Shown here one piece after another: positions 29,184 through 38,906 of a stretch of DNA of 44,777 nucleotides (the first letter of the stretch is position 1; each line of letters opens with the position of its first letter). The position numbers and the translations under genes are program-made. This stretch comes from a virus: positions 1-44,777 of the IMG/VR virus record IMGVR_UViG_3300044833_000046; one strand, 5' to 3'. The notes beneath the pieces were generated by a model. It was given only the letters and a program-made list of their open reading frames with translations, did no database searches and was not told the DNA's origin.

Positions 29184-29636
29184 TCAGGCCCCTGTAGTCA
29201 TCATGTTGGCGAGCCGCACGGCGCGCTGTCCTACTTGCGAAGCCCACGCCGAATTGAGCATGCCCGCAGCCGCGTCGGCGTAGCGCCCTTGCCGCATGGC
29301 CGCCAGCGTGTTCTTGAAGCCGAGCAACTTTGTCAGCCCCAGGTTGAAACACATGTTGCAGATCACGCGCTGGCGCACGTCGTTGAGCGTCGCCCACCAC
29401 GGCAGCGCGGCGTTGAGACCGGCGTACACGGCTGCTAGATCTGACTCAAGCAGCGAGTCGACCTGTTCGTCGTTGAGTGGGTACGCCCAGCCGTCCGGCA
29501 AGGGCAACGGTCGGGTGATTAGATGCCCGACGCCTACCGTGAGATACCCGCGCGAATCGTTGTACGGCGAGTAGCGCACGCCTTCGTCACGCCGCAGTTC
29601 AAGCACCAGTTGGCATTCGTTTTCTTCGCTGATCAT
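29184..29636 (-). CDS. Endolysin, T4-type lysozyme (GH24)
   Basis: This encodes 150 residues from ATG 29636, overlapping the upstream stop as ATGA; the longer in-frame start at 29699 adds residues from the overlapping gene and is rejected. The GH24 triad is intact: Glu in RRDEGVRYSPYND, Asp eight residues on, and Thr in GYLTVGVGH five residues further (E-x8-D-x5-T). There is no signal or SAR anchor, so it depends on the holin. Conserved CNMCFNLG and 'NSAWASQVGQRA' motifs complete the fold. Confidence 0.93.
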   Translation of the reverse strand: MISEENECQLVLELRRDEGVRYSPYNDSRGYLTVGVGHLITRPLPLPDGWAYPLNDEQVDSLLESDLAAVYAGLNAALPWWATLNDVRQRVICNMCFNLGLTKLLGFKNTLAAMRQGRYADAAAGMLNSAWASQVGQRAVRLANMMTTGA

Positions 29637-29965
29637 TGCATCACCTTCGTTTTGATATAGCTGCCTAACGCCAAAGCCAGCACGCCGATTAGCGCCCAAA
29701 TGCCTTTGCTCGCCAGCTCAACATGCAGCTTCTGATAGAACTCGGCGCGCGCCCTGATCTTCTCGGTGATCGCGTCGTGGTACCGGCGGTGCCCGGTCGG
29801 GTCTTCTTCTGGAAACGCGTGGTAAAGGCCATCCACTCGGGCGATAAGTTCGTTTAGGAGCCGTTCCCCGACCAGCGCCTGCGTAATGTTTTCGCCGTGG
29901 CGCTGGTCTAAGTCGGCCTTAATGGCGAGGATTGCGGCAGCAATAGTGGACGGCTTATCTTCCAT
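29633..29965 (-). CDS. Lysis-cassette membrane protein with one C-terminal TM helix
   Basis: This encodes 110 residues. A charged helical N-terminal 80 residues include EEDPTGHRRYHDAITEKIRA and EFYQKLHVELASKG, followed by one transmembrane helix (IWALIGVLALALGSYIKTK). Proteins with the DPxGHRRYHD motif recur beside phage endolysins and have no settled role. The topology would put the helical domain in the cytoplasm, which is unlike an Rz spanin. It may be an accessory holin or antiholin. Its stop overlaps the lysozyme start. Confidence 0.7.
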   Translation of the reverse strand: MEDKPSTIAAAILAIKADLDQRHGENITQALVGERLLNELIARVDGLYHAFPEEDPTGHRRYHDAITEKIRARAEFYQKLHVELASKGIWALIGVLALALGSYIKTKVMQ

Positions 29966-29973
29966 GGCCGGCC

Positions 29974-32427
29974 TTAATAAACGAACTGGTAAGTGAACCC
30001 GATCGCCGCAAGCACAAGCGAGGCGTTGGTGGTCGCAGTGCGGAACTGGAACACCACAGTCGTGGTAGATGTAGACACCACTTGCAGAGTGATACCGACG
30101 GTCCCGTTAATCACTGTGCCCACCGCACCCAACGGCGCCACGCCCAGGTTGTGAACGATCGTCACTTGGCCGTTACCGTCTGTGGACCCGTTGAACACGT
30201 TGTCGTCTATCAACTTGCCCTTGAATACACCTGCGCCGCCGACTGGGGTAGTTGTTCCCGTCGGCGCAACTGTGTACGGCGGGTATGCGAAACGAAGCGT
30301 GTTGGTTGCCGATGCGCCGAATGCCGGGAAACCGATGTTAGAAAGATTCCACTGATCGACCTTGCTATTCGCCCCCATCCAGACCACGTTGCCGCTGCCG
30401 TCAACACGCACGCCCTCGGTGCCGTAGAACCCGGCACGGAAGTTATCGAAGCGCACTTCGCAGTTGGACGAACCCGCAACGAGATAGACCCCGCGACCGG
30501 AGGCGGCGCTGTAGCCCTGTGTCCGAAAGTTCGTGAACATGCCGTCGAAGCCGTGTACAGAAGCATCCACGAGCAACCCATTCATGCCAGCGTCGAAGTC
30601 GGTGTTGTTGCACTTAAGCCCGGTCGTGTTGCCGAACGCGTTGCTCGTGATATAGAGCGCGACGTTGTAGAAGATCGTGAAGAGGTTCGACAACATCGGC
30701 GTATCGTTGCGCGCGAAGATGAACGCACGGGCATTAGCCAGAGTCCAGTTCCACACCCCTTGCGCCTGCGACCACCACGCCCAAAACCGAATCTGGTCGT
30801 ACTTGCACACATCGGCCGCGTAGTCCGTCTGGATGCCGTAGGTCAAGGGCTGACCGCGCACCATGTAATAGCTCGCGCGGCTACCGCCCGTGGTGTAGCT
30901 AAACTTCGTGGGGTTCAAACAAAACACGTCGTCCATGTGCAGATCGACGGTATCGTTGTAGAAGTCCCAATCGTTGTTATTCGGCGTGAAGGCTGCCACA
31001 CCGTTCGGCGTGGGCTGATCGCGGTACGTGCCGATGCCCTTGTAGAACGTGGTGCTTTTATTGTTGTTGGCGGCATTGACCGAACTGAAGCCCTTGCCCG
31101 CGTGATTGATGTGGAACCACGGACCCGCGCCGATCGTCACGTTGGACACGACGACGTTGGACACGTCCGTGTACGGCATGACGCCATCGCCTTCCATGCG
31201 AAGGTTGCCAACAATGTTAATCGTGCTCGTGAGGCGGAACGCCTTGGGCGCGGCAGGCACTCGCAGCTTTACCCCGTTGGCGATACACCAGGTGATTGCG
31301 GCATTGACGGGCGCTGTGTCGTCCGCGATGTCGTCGCCCTTCGCGCCAGCGTGAAACAGGTCGACCACGCCACGCGGCAACATACGCCAGCAGCCGGTGC
31401 CCGTTAGGCTTGTGATTGTGGTGAATCCGTTCGCGTTACTTTGAGCGTACGCCGGGTCATAGTAGTACTCAGCGCCGCCAGGCCCACCAGGGTAATACCC
31501 GTTGGTGTTCGCGCGTTGGTACGTCGCGACGTTAAGGTTCTGCATAGCTGCGACAGAAGCGACTATGCGCGGGAGAATCGCGCCCCACAACAATTGGCTA
31601 TCACCAACGCTTCCGGCCGCCATCTTCGCCGCAGTAACCGAACCGTCCGGCGGGATTTGCGTCGAAAGCGTGGTGCCGCCAAATAGCCAAATCGCGTCGA
31701 CACCAAGCGGGATCACCGCGTCGAACGTCACTATGAGCCCGTTCAACGAATAACTGTTTGGGTTTTGCGCGATGCCCGCCATCACCAGCGTGCCGAGATT
31801 CGCTTTCGTGCCGTACAGCTTCCCGAGCGTGATCGAGTTCGAAGTACCTGCAGTGAAGTCGACACCATTTACTTTGACTTCGGGGGTGAGCGCGCCAGCG
31901 CCAACCGACACCGTGAGCGGCATCAGCGACAGATTGCCGAGTGCATCGAAACCAAAAATCGAGTTCGCGCGCTGTGCGGCCGGGGGCAACTGCGGGGGGT
32001 TCGATTCTGTGATCGGCAATACGATCGCGCGGGACACGATCTCTTGAAGCTGCTGCGAAAGGATGACTTCCCGATCTAACGCGTCTTCAACCACGGCGGG
32101 ATAAAAACCGCCGTTATTCGTGAGCGCGGTAGGTTGCAGGTACGCCAGTGAGCCGATAGTCGTAAGCTGCTGCGTCGACGATAGAAGCGCGGTGCCGGTC
32201 AGCGGGTAAAGGATCGTGCCGCCGGGGTTCGCGTTCTGGTCAGCGTTGAGCGTGACCGAATAATCGGAGTCCAAAACGAGAATGGTTTGCGCGCCAGCGG
32301 CGTTCGAATCGGTGCGCACGACTAAGACGTTTGTCTTGTCGAATACCTTGAATGCAAACGGGAACGTCGTAACGACACTGTTGCCCGTGAAAGGCCCGGC
32401 TCGGCGTAACGTGCTGGAAATAGTCAA
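29974..32427 (-). CDS. Tailspike with T7-fibre-like N-terminus and pectate-lyase-type beta-helix
   Basis: This encodes 817 residues. Residues 1-120 resemble the T7 tail-fibre attachment domain (FTGNSVVTTFPFAFKVFDKT, 'LNADQNANPGGTILYPL'). Near residue 355 the sequence DLFHAGAKGDDIADDTAPVN opens a pectate-lyase-3-type right-handed beta-helix, the fold of capsule- or LPS-degrading tailspikes. The C-terminus is a small beta domain. I prefer TTG 32427, eight bases after AGGAG; the GTG at 32436 directly abuts that ribosome site and is too close. It should set host range. No template/variable repeat of a diversity-generating system is visible. Confidence 0.88.
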   Translation of the reverse strand: MTISSTLRRAGPFTGNSVVTTFPFAFKVFDKTNVLVVRTDSNAAGAQTILVLDSDYSVTLNADQNANPGGTILYPLTGTALLSSTQQLTTIGSLAYLQPTALTNNGGFYPAVVEDALDREVILSQQLQEIVSRAIVLPITESNPPQLPPAAQRANSIFGFDALGNLSLMPLTVSVGAGALTPEVKVNGVDFTAGTSNSITLGKLYGTKANLGTLVMAGIAQNPNSYSLNGLIVTFDAVIPLGVDAIWLFGGTTLSTQIPPDGSVTAAKMAAGSVGDSQLLWGAILPRIVASVAAMQNLNVATYQRANTNGYYPGGPGGAEYYYDPAYAQSNANGFTTITSLTGTGCWRMLPRGVVDLFHAGAKGDDIADDTAPVNAAITWCIANGVKLRVPAAPKAFRLTSTINIVGNLRMEGDGVMPYTDVSNVVVSNVTIGAGPWFHINHAGKGFSSVNAANNNKSTTFYKGIGTYRDQPTPNGVAAFTPNNNDWDFYNDTVDLHMDDVFCLNPTKFSYTTGGSRASYYMVRGQPLTYGIQTDYAADVCKYDQIRFWAWWSQAQGVWNWTLANARAFIFARNDTPMLSNLFTIFYNVALYITSNAFGNTTGLKCNNTDFDAGMNGLLVDASVHGFDGMFTNFRTQGYSAASGRGVYLVAGSSNCEVRFDNFRAGFYGTEGVRVDGSGNVVWMGANSKVDQWNLSNIGFPAFGASATNTLRFAYPPYTVAPTGTTTPVGGAGVFKGKLIDDNVFNGSTDGNGQVTIVHNLGVAPLGAVGTVINGTVGITLQVVSTSTTTVVFQFRTATTNASLVLAAIGFTYQFVY

Positions 32428-32429
32428 AG

Positions 32430-32452
32430 CGGGCACTCCTATCGAATGCCCG
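32430..32452 (-). promoter_or_regulatory. Hairpin enclosing the tailspike ribosome site
   Basis: CGGGCA (32430-32435) and TGCCCG (32447-32452) form a six-pair stem whose 11-base loop contains the AGGAG ribosome site (32436-32440 on the minus strand), with the TTG start just after the stem. Such a structure can limit initiation and may set tailspike copy number. It could also be a partial terminator, but there is no U tract. Confidence 0.45.
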
Positions 32453-32489
32453 TGATTTTCAGCCCCCGTTTACTCGGTATGCGTACGCG

Positions 32490-35400
32490 TCAGTGCTTCT
32501 TCGGTCCGCGTCCGAGCGCAACGCCCTGCGCGTATTCGAGCGCGTTGGCTGGTCGCTGCTTGCCTGCCGCAACGTCGGCCATGTACTGTGCCGATCCGCC
32601 CGCCTGCCCCAGGCCGGGGATGTGAAGGCCCATGCCCACCGCGTTCGCGATGTTCTTGATCGGTGCATTGACGGGCTTGCCCTCGGCCAAGTGCACAACG
32701 TCTTTGCCCGCGCTGATAAGCGTGTTCATGAACGACTCGACGCCGACTTGCCCCGCGTGGCTATAGCCTTCCACCATTGCGGCCGCGTCGCGCACGAACG
32801 GGACCATGCCGGCGACTTCAGTGCCGATCGCTTTGGCGATCCAGTGCGCCCATCCTTCGTCTGGGCCGGGCGGCCCCTCGGTAAGATACCCGGCCCAAAT
32901 CGCGGGCATGATCAGTACCATGAAGGCGCGCGCAAGCGTCTGCGGGTTGCTTATACCGGCCGTCTTCAGCTTGTCCACCATGTCGGTGCCCTGACCGTAG
33001 GTGTTGTTCATGAAGCCGTACAGCGTCGTGAACATCTTGACGCCTTCGTGCGATGTGTTGATCACCATCGATCGCGCGGACGTGATGTTGCTGCCATGCG
33101 CCTCGCGCACGACTTTGCTTGCGTAGGCAACGGCCTGTTCTTCGGTCATTGGCTCGCCCGTGCCGCCCATGTTCTTCGGGATACCTTCAACGATGGCCCG
33201 GTCGTACGCGGCCCATGCGGTCGGCACGGCAGTCATCATGTCCGACCACGCGACGGCGGCATGGCCGAAGCGCTCACCTTTCGCCATCTTGCCTTCGGGC
33301 TCGAACAGGTTCGCCGACATCGCGCGAAAATCCCGATCCTGTTGCAGCAGCCGGGCGCGGATCTCGGGGAACTTTTCTTGCGCACCTTTGATCTCGGCCT
33401 TGAAGTTAGTTCCCATCGCGGCCGCCCGCGACAGCAGGAACTTTTCGCCGCCACCCGTGAAGTAGCCGCCGGTCTTGATTGCCGCCGATCCGCCGTGCTT
33501 AAGCACCGTCGAGATACGGAACGCGATGCCGTTGATCACCATGCCCGTGCGCGTGTATTGGAAGATCTTGCCGAGTGCGCCGACTTCACGGTCAACGTTG
33601 CCCGCGTTGGCGATCTTGCCAAGCCAGTCTTGCAGCGAGCGATAGGCTTCCGGGCCGTAGGTCTTGCGGAACTGCTTCGTGAAATCGCTGTCTGTGATGA
33701 TCTTGTGGACGTCGATTAACGCCTCGCGGTATGCGAGATCGTGTATCGATTCGGTCATCGTCTGCGGGATCGTGTGAAAGTCGAGATCCACGACGTCGGT
33801 GTAGCCTTGGTTTCGTGCGTTCAGCGAACCGTTTGTCGTGGTGTCCGCACGGTAGTACGCTTTGCCGAATAGACCTTCACCCGGATCGATAGCCCGTGCA
33901 GCGGCTTCTTTCTCCCCACGGCGCGAACGCAGCGGGTCGTATTTGACGGCGGCGTACCAGCCCGGCAACTCGAGCGACTTCACCTGACCGTCGTCGCCCT
34001 TCGTCTCGATGGTGAACGGGCGCGGCTCGACCTTCTCAGGCATCGTGTTGCCGAGTCGCTTGTTCATATCGGCCATGTCCGGCCAGTGCTTTTCATACTG
34101 CTTGCCAACCGCGGCGACCGCTTTCCAATCCTTCTCGGTCATGTTGTTACGCAGTAACGACCACACGTCTTGCGGGTTCCACTTCCAACCCTGCGTCATT
34201 TTGTCGAAGTTGGACTCGTTGCCGACGTGCAGCGCGATACCGATCATGCGCCCGCGCGTTAGGCGCAACGGTACTTGGTTGCCTTCGCTGCTGCGGTTCA
34301 CGTCCATCAACGTCTTGTTATCGACCATATCGTGCATGCTGTCTTGCCACGCACGTCCGAGATGGTCGGCCATCGCCTTGAAGTCGTCCGACATGCCTTT
34401 GAGCATATCCACTTCGCGATAGTTGGCGGCGAACACCGGTTCGTAAATCGCCTCGCCGAAGGGCCCAAGCAGCTCGTGCATGTCGTACTGGTTGCGCTTG
34501 TATTCCTGCGGCTTCAATTGCGCCTTGACCGAGCGCAGATTCGACGACAGGTGATCGAGCGCGATCTTAAACGGATTGTTGCTGCGGTCTGCGGGCTTGT
34601 CGAATATCTCGGCATCGCTGAACTGGTCGCCGCGCGCCTGCATCTTCGGGATCAGCTTTTCGTTCACGTAGGTCTTGATGTCCTGGCGCTCGCCGGCAAT
34701 CATCGCGGTCTTGCGGTCGCGGCCGATCTTTTCCAGCGACTTGACCGCATCCGTCAACCCGCGAAACTGTTCCATCGTCATGTCGCGATAGGGCGTGCGG
34801 AAAGACTGATTCAGGATATCGGCCGAGACGTTCGGCGCCATGCCGATGGCGACTTGCGAGTCGATCCACTTTTCGAGGTTGATCTGTTTGCGCGTCGGGG
34901 TATCGACCGGGTTCTTACGCAAGTCGAAACGCGACAGCATGTCGTCGATCTGGTCTCGCACATCAACGTCCATCTTGCCGCGCACGGTGTCCTTGCTGAA
35001 CTTCTTCAGGTAGTCGACGGCCTTCAGCACTTCGGCTGCGGCGTTACGCGCGGTCTTTTCCAGTTGGTTATTCAGCAACTGGTTGCGCTTTTGCTGTGCG
35101 GCTTCGGTGAGATCGCCCTTGAGCCGTGCGGCATCCGCTGCTTTGCCGGCGCGGGCTTCGGCTGCGCCGTACTTCGACGCGTTGATATCGCGCACGCGGG
35201 CCTTAGCGATCGTCGTTTCGGCTACTGCCTTCGCCGCTTTCTCTAGAACGCGAACACCGCCTGTGGCCTTCGTCAGCGCCTTGAACTCGGTCGCGATAAA
35301 GCGCGTGCGTACTTCGTTGTGGATGGCCTGATTCGCCGCGGCGTTCATCGCCTGCGGTGACGTGATATCGCCGTAGGTTTCGAGCATGCGCTGATCGGTC

Positions 35401-38400
35401 ATTGCTTCCACGACAGCCTTGCGCGGCTCGGCGTTGGCAATCGCCGACGTCATTTCCTTGGCGTCGGTGAAGCCGAAGCGCTCGGCGACCAGATCGCCCG
35501 GCAACGGCTCGGCCTTGTTTTTCTCGCTGATCAGGAATTCTTGCGCCGCGTACACCGGTTCCTTGGCGACTTCGGTCTTAACGTCATCCCGTATCGCCGC
35601 GCGCTTGGCGGCAACATCGGCTTGCACTTCCTTACTGGCGCGATCCTTGGCGATCTCGGTGAAGCGCATGTCGCGGAGCGTGCGCGCGGTGAGCTCGTCG
35701 GATGCTTCGAGCGTTGCTTCGTTGCCGAGCGCGTGGTACGCCTGGAACTCGTCCGGCGACATGTTCGCTTCTTCGGCCGTGTGGAACATCGGCGTGTATG
35801 CGCGCTCGGCTTCGGCGGTGCGAATCGCATCGTTGGTCGCGAGCAGGCGATCGAACACGCCGCGCACTTCGGGCGACAACTGCACGTGCAGGTTTTGCAG
35901 CGACTTATAGACGTTGACCATCCACGCGCGAACGCGTTGGAACACGCCTTGCAATTCCGGCGTCGGTGCTTTGCCTTCGAATAAGTACGCCTCGAAGCCG
36001 CGCGCAAACTGCTCGTGCATCGGGCGCTTTTCTTCGAGCGACATACCGCGCCAGGCTTCCGGCGTCGTGCCCATCCACTGCGTCACGGTGTCGAAGTCTT
36101 TCGCCACGCCCTGATCGATGCCGCTATCCTTGCCCGCGAGTTCGTCGGCGGGTACAAATGAGCGCTGGCCGTTGTGCTCGACTTCGGCATACTGCCGTCC
36201 GTCCGGTCCAAGCTCGGGGGCGTTACCGTGAAACGTGACCGGGATATCGGTGTCGGCATTCTTCCACGTTGCTGTGTCGCCCGCTTTCAACGGCGCGGGT
36301 TCGACGCCCTTCGCCATGTGGTTGAGCATTTCCAAATGGAAATGCCCGAGTTCATGCACGAACGTCGATAGATCAGCGTCTTTGTTCAGCGTGATCGTGC
36401 TCGGGCCGCTGGTGATATCGTCATTGAACGACAGCTTGCCGCGGGCACCTTGGTCGACTTCGTTCGCGGCCTTGCGCGTGTATTCGGTCGAACCGTCCGG
36501 CAACGTGGCCTTATCGAAGCGGTTTTCGAAATTCGCTTTCTGTGTGCGCGACAACGGTAAGTCGCTACCCTTGTCAACCGTGACGCGTTCAATTGCGCCG
36601 TTCGCCATTGCATCGGCTTTGTACTCGTTTCCGCCGATAACGCCCGTGCCGGGCTTCTCGTGCGTCTTGGCGCTAACCGCTCCACCGTCAAACTCAATGT
36701 GGACGCCCTTGCCGCCCTGCCCAATAGCGAGTGCCGGATCATCGGTCACAAACAGATTGGACGTACGCACGCCGTGCGCATGATTAGTCATGTCGTCCGC
36801 GATGATCGACGCGGCGGATTGCGGGCTTGTCTCGTGGTAAAAAACTTTGTCCGGGTGCGGCGTGGTGCGAATGCTGGCCGGTCCAACCGAGACGTCGCTC
36901 GGCAACTGATCCAACGCATTCGCGCCCGGCGCGTCGTCGGCCGTGATCTTCAGCGGGTATTTCTCATACATCGATTCAGGCGACAAGCCCGCGCGTGCGC
37001 CGGCTGCGACGTAACTGTCGCGCGCGAGCGCTGCATACACCTTGTTCACGTCAGGTCGAAAGCGGTTCGCTTCGGTGAGCTGGCCGAGGATATTGTCGTG
37101 CACCGCCTGCGCAGATTGCGCGACCGCGTCGTCGTTCTGCTTATCCGCGACCACACCTTCGGCAGCTTTGCCGAATGACTCGACGTGCGATTGATAGAAC
37201 TCCTGCGCCTGCAATTGCGTCATGCCTTCCGGGTCGGTCTTCAGGTGCGGCATCAACGCATCTTGCAGCGGGCCGCCCGCAATGTGCGTTGCAAAGTCTT
37301 CAACGGGAATCGACACGTCGCCGCCGGTTGCCATAGCTTCGGGCAACTGCTGCGCGACACGTGGCATAGTCGCTTCCACGTCGCCTATCTTCACGCCCGA
37401 TTGATTGAGCGCGTTCGCAAGCGTCGTGCCGTCGACGTACACGTTTTGCACCGGGCCATCGGCGTTCGCTTGCGCCACGAAGTCTTTGAACGCCTGCGGA
37501 TCGCGCGGCCGCAGCTTCGAGTTCGAAGCCGACGTTGCCAGATCCGTAAGCGTTGCCGCGTCAGCGGTCGCCGTCTCGGCCTTGGCGGCGTCCTGTAGCC
37601 AACCGCCGGCTGCACGCCCCGCGCCGTGCAGCGAGAACATCGTGTTCAAGCCGTAGTCCATGACCTTCTGTGCCGGCGTGCGGTCATCCCACGGCGTCGT
37701 ACCCTGTATCGCATCCATGAACGCATTCGTGCCAACCGCACGCGCGAGGGTCTGCACGATCGTGTTGTCGGGCAGCACGCGCCCTGCTGCGCCGAACACA
37801 GCACCCATCTCTGTGCCGTGCACGCCAGCCATGCCGAGCGTGGTAAGCGCCGCTTCCGGGCTGTTCTGGTTCAGTGCATCGCCGGTTGCGGTGAGCGCGC
37901 TTGCGAGTCCAAGTGTGGACGCCTGCGCGCCAACGTCCTTCGCGGTGGCCTTAAGGAATGACTCGCCCGCGACGTGCTCGAATAACTTTGCGCCGCCCTT
38001 CTCGACCGCGCCAGCGGCGAGCTTCAGCGGCGCCCCGATCATGAAGCCGAATAGGTTCCCCAATCCGCTTGCGATCTGTCCCGGCACGGTTTGCGCCGAG
38101 CCGGCGGTGTCCGGAACCATGCCGGCGAGGGATGAATTCTCGAAATTCTGTGCAAACTGAACGGGGATTTCGGACATGCCGCCAACCGCGTCGCGCACCT
38201 GGCCGCCACTCATGCCGTTCTGCTTGGCGTAGTTCTGTATGAACGCCTGTGCACTGCCCGCGCCCTGGGCGTTACCTGTCGGCGTGCTCGCGTCCAGCCC
38301 GAGCAGGTTGCGCCCCCAATTCGAGATGCGCTCGCGCAGCGGTAATGCGGAATTGTCCGGCTGGGCATACCCGGTCGTGCCGGGCGCGAGCGGCACGGTG

Positions 38401-38906
38401 TTACCCGCCGGGCCGAGGTTGCCCGTGGCCTGCTCGATCGCCTGCATGCCCGGCACGTCGTCGTGCGCAATCTTCGCGTTGTTCAGATTCTGGTAGAACG
38501 CAGCCGTGGCCGGAAACCGCTTCGCCAAGTTCTGAAAATCGATGTTCTGCACTGCCGCGCGCTGCTTAAGCTCATCCGGGAACGCGCGGGCGCTGTCGAC
38601 AGGCACGCCCGTTTGCCGCGCGAGTTGCGCCATCTCGGCTTCGTAGTCGGGATTCGCGCCGGCGGATAGCGCAATGTTGCCTTGCGCCGTGGCCGCGGTG
38701 CTCGCGAGGTACGCCGAAACCGCGCTCGACGTGTCAGGCGTGGGCGCGCGGGCTACCGGCGCGGAGGCAAGCTGGGTGCCGGTACCATGTGGGGCCAGAT
38801 CAGCCTGAGCACGGTGCGCTTCGGCGATGGGCGACACCGCCAGCGGCGGAATGCTCGGCGCTTGTGCGTCGCTGGTTGCCACGCCTGGAACAACGATGTC
38901 AGCCAT
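32490..38906 (-). CDS. Giant internal virion/ejection protein (gp16-like large polyvalent protein)
   Basis: This encodes 2138 residues, starting at ATG 38906, which overlaps the previous stop (TAATG). Near residues 685-800 a segment beginning VFYHETSPQSAASII, with SNLFVTDDPALAIGQ and HIEFDGGAV, resembles an ADP-ribosyltransferase-like fold. Residues 840-990 hold a zincin metallopeptidase: FVHELGHFHLEML (HELGH at 851-855) and a later FARGFEAYLFEG giving the third ligand near 970. Long Ala/Lys/Glu helical regions follow (1000-1500). The C-terminal 450 residues include a hydrophobic stretch (VLIMPAIWAGYLTEG) and the GWAHWIAKAIG motif common at the ends of phage polyvalent proteins. It is expected to be packaged in the head core and injected with DNA. 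Confidence 0.88.
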   Translation of the reverse strand: MADIVVPGVATSDAQAPSIPPLAVSPIAEAHRAQADLAPHGTGTQLASAPVARAPTPDTSSAVSAYLASTAATAQGNIALSAGANPDYEAEMAQLARQTGVPVDSARAFPDELKQRAAVQNIDFQNLAKRFPATAAFYQNLNNAKIAHDDVPGMQAIEQATGNLGPAGNTVPLAPGTTGYAQPDNSALPLRERISNWGRNLLGLDASTPTGNAQGAGSAQAFIQNYAKQNGMSGGQVRDAVGGMSEIPVQFAQNFENSSLAGMVPDTAGSAQTVPGQIASGLGNLFGFMIGAPLKLAAGAVEKGGAKLFEHVAGESFLKATAKDVGAQASTLGLASALTATGDALNQNSPEAALTTLGMAGVHGTEMGAVFGAAGRVLPDNTIVQTLARAVGTNAFMDAIQGTTPWDDRTPAQKVMDYGLNTMFSLHGAGRAAGGWLQDAAKAETATADAATLTDLATSASNSKLRPRDPQAFKDFVAQANADGPVQNVYVDGTTLANALNQSGVKIGDVEATMPRVAQQLPEAMATGGDVSIPVEDFATHIAGGPLQDALMPHLKTDPEGMTQLQAQEFYQSHVESFGKAAEGVVADKQNDDAVAQSAQAVHDNILGQLTEANRFRPDVNKVYAALARDSYVAAGARAGLSPESMYEKYPLKITADDAPGANALDQLPSDVSVGPASIRTTPHPDKVFYHETSPQSAASIIADDMTNHAHGVRTSNLFVTDDPALAIGQGGKGVHIEFDGGAVSAKTHEKPGTGVIGGNEYKADAMANGAIERVTVDKGSDLPLSRTQKANFENRFDKATLPDGSTEYTRKAANEVDQGARGKLSFNDDITSGPSTITLNKDADLSTFVHELGHFHLEMLNHMAKGVEPAPLKAGDTATWKNADTDIPVTFHGNAPELGPDGRQYAEVEHNGQRSFVPADELAGKDSGIDQGVAKDFDTVTQWMGTTPEAWRGMSLEEKRPMHEQFARGFEAYLFEGKAPTPELQGVFQRVRAWMVNVYKSLQNLHVQLSPEVRGVFDRLLATNDAIRTAEAERAYTPMFHTAEEANMSPDEFQAYHALGNEATLEASDELTARTLRDMRFTEIAKDRASKEVQADVAAKRAAIRDDVKTEVAKEPVYAAQEFLISEKNKAEPLPGDLVAERFGFTDAKEMTSAIANAEPRKAVVEAMTDQRMLETYGDITSPQAMNAAANQAIHNEVRTRFIATEFKALTKATGGVRVLEKAAKAVAETTIAKARVRDINASKYGAAEARAGKAADAARLKGDLTEAAQQKRNQLLNNQLEKTARNAAAEVLKAVDYLKKFSKDTVRGKMDVDVRDQIDDMLSRFDLRKNPVDTPTRKQINLEKWIDSQVAIGMAPNVSADILNQSFRTPYRDMTMEQFRGLTDAVKSLEKIGRDRKTAMIAGERQDIKTYVNEKLIPKMQARGDQFSDAEIFDKPADRSNNPFKIALDHLSSNLRSVKAQLKPQEYKRNQYDMHELLGPFGEAIYEPVFAANYREVDMLKGMSDDFKAMADHLGRAWQDSMHDMVDNKTLMDVNRSSEGNQVPLRLTRGRMIGIALHVGNESNFDKMTQGWKWNPQDVWSLLRNNMTEKDWKAVAAVGKQYEKHWPDMADMNKRLGNTMPEKVEPRPFTIETKGDDGQVKSLELPGWYAAVKYDPLRSRRGEKEAAARAIDPGEGLFGKAYYRADTTTNGSLNARNQGYTDVVDLDFHTIPQTMTESIHDLAYREALIDVHKIITDSDFTKQFRKTYGPEAYRSLQDWLGKIANAGNVDREVGALGKIFQYTRTGMVINGIAFRISTVLKHGGSAAIKTGGYFTGGGEKFLLSRAAAMGTNFKAEIKGAQEKFPEIRARLLQQDRDFRAMSANLFEPEGKMAKGERFGHAAVAWSDMMTAVPTAWAAYDRAIVEGIPKNMGGTGEPMTEEQAVAYASKVVREAHGSNITSARSMVINTSHEGVKMFTTLYGFMNNTYGQGTDMVDKLKTAGISNPQTLARAFMVLIMPAIWAGYLTEGPPGPDEGWAHWIAKAIGTEVAGMVPFVRDAAAMVEGYSHAGQVGVESFMNTLISAGKDVVHLAEGKPVNAPIKNIANAVGMGLHIPGLGQAGGSAQYMADVAAGKQRPANALEYAQGVALGRGPKKH

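Noticed and set aside
29974-32427. A variable repeat of a diversity-generating retroelement in the tailspike
   Set aside because: No reverse transcriptase gene and no second copy of the 3' end of the tailspike gene could be seen anywhere in the window.
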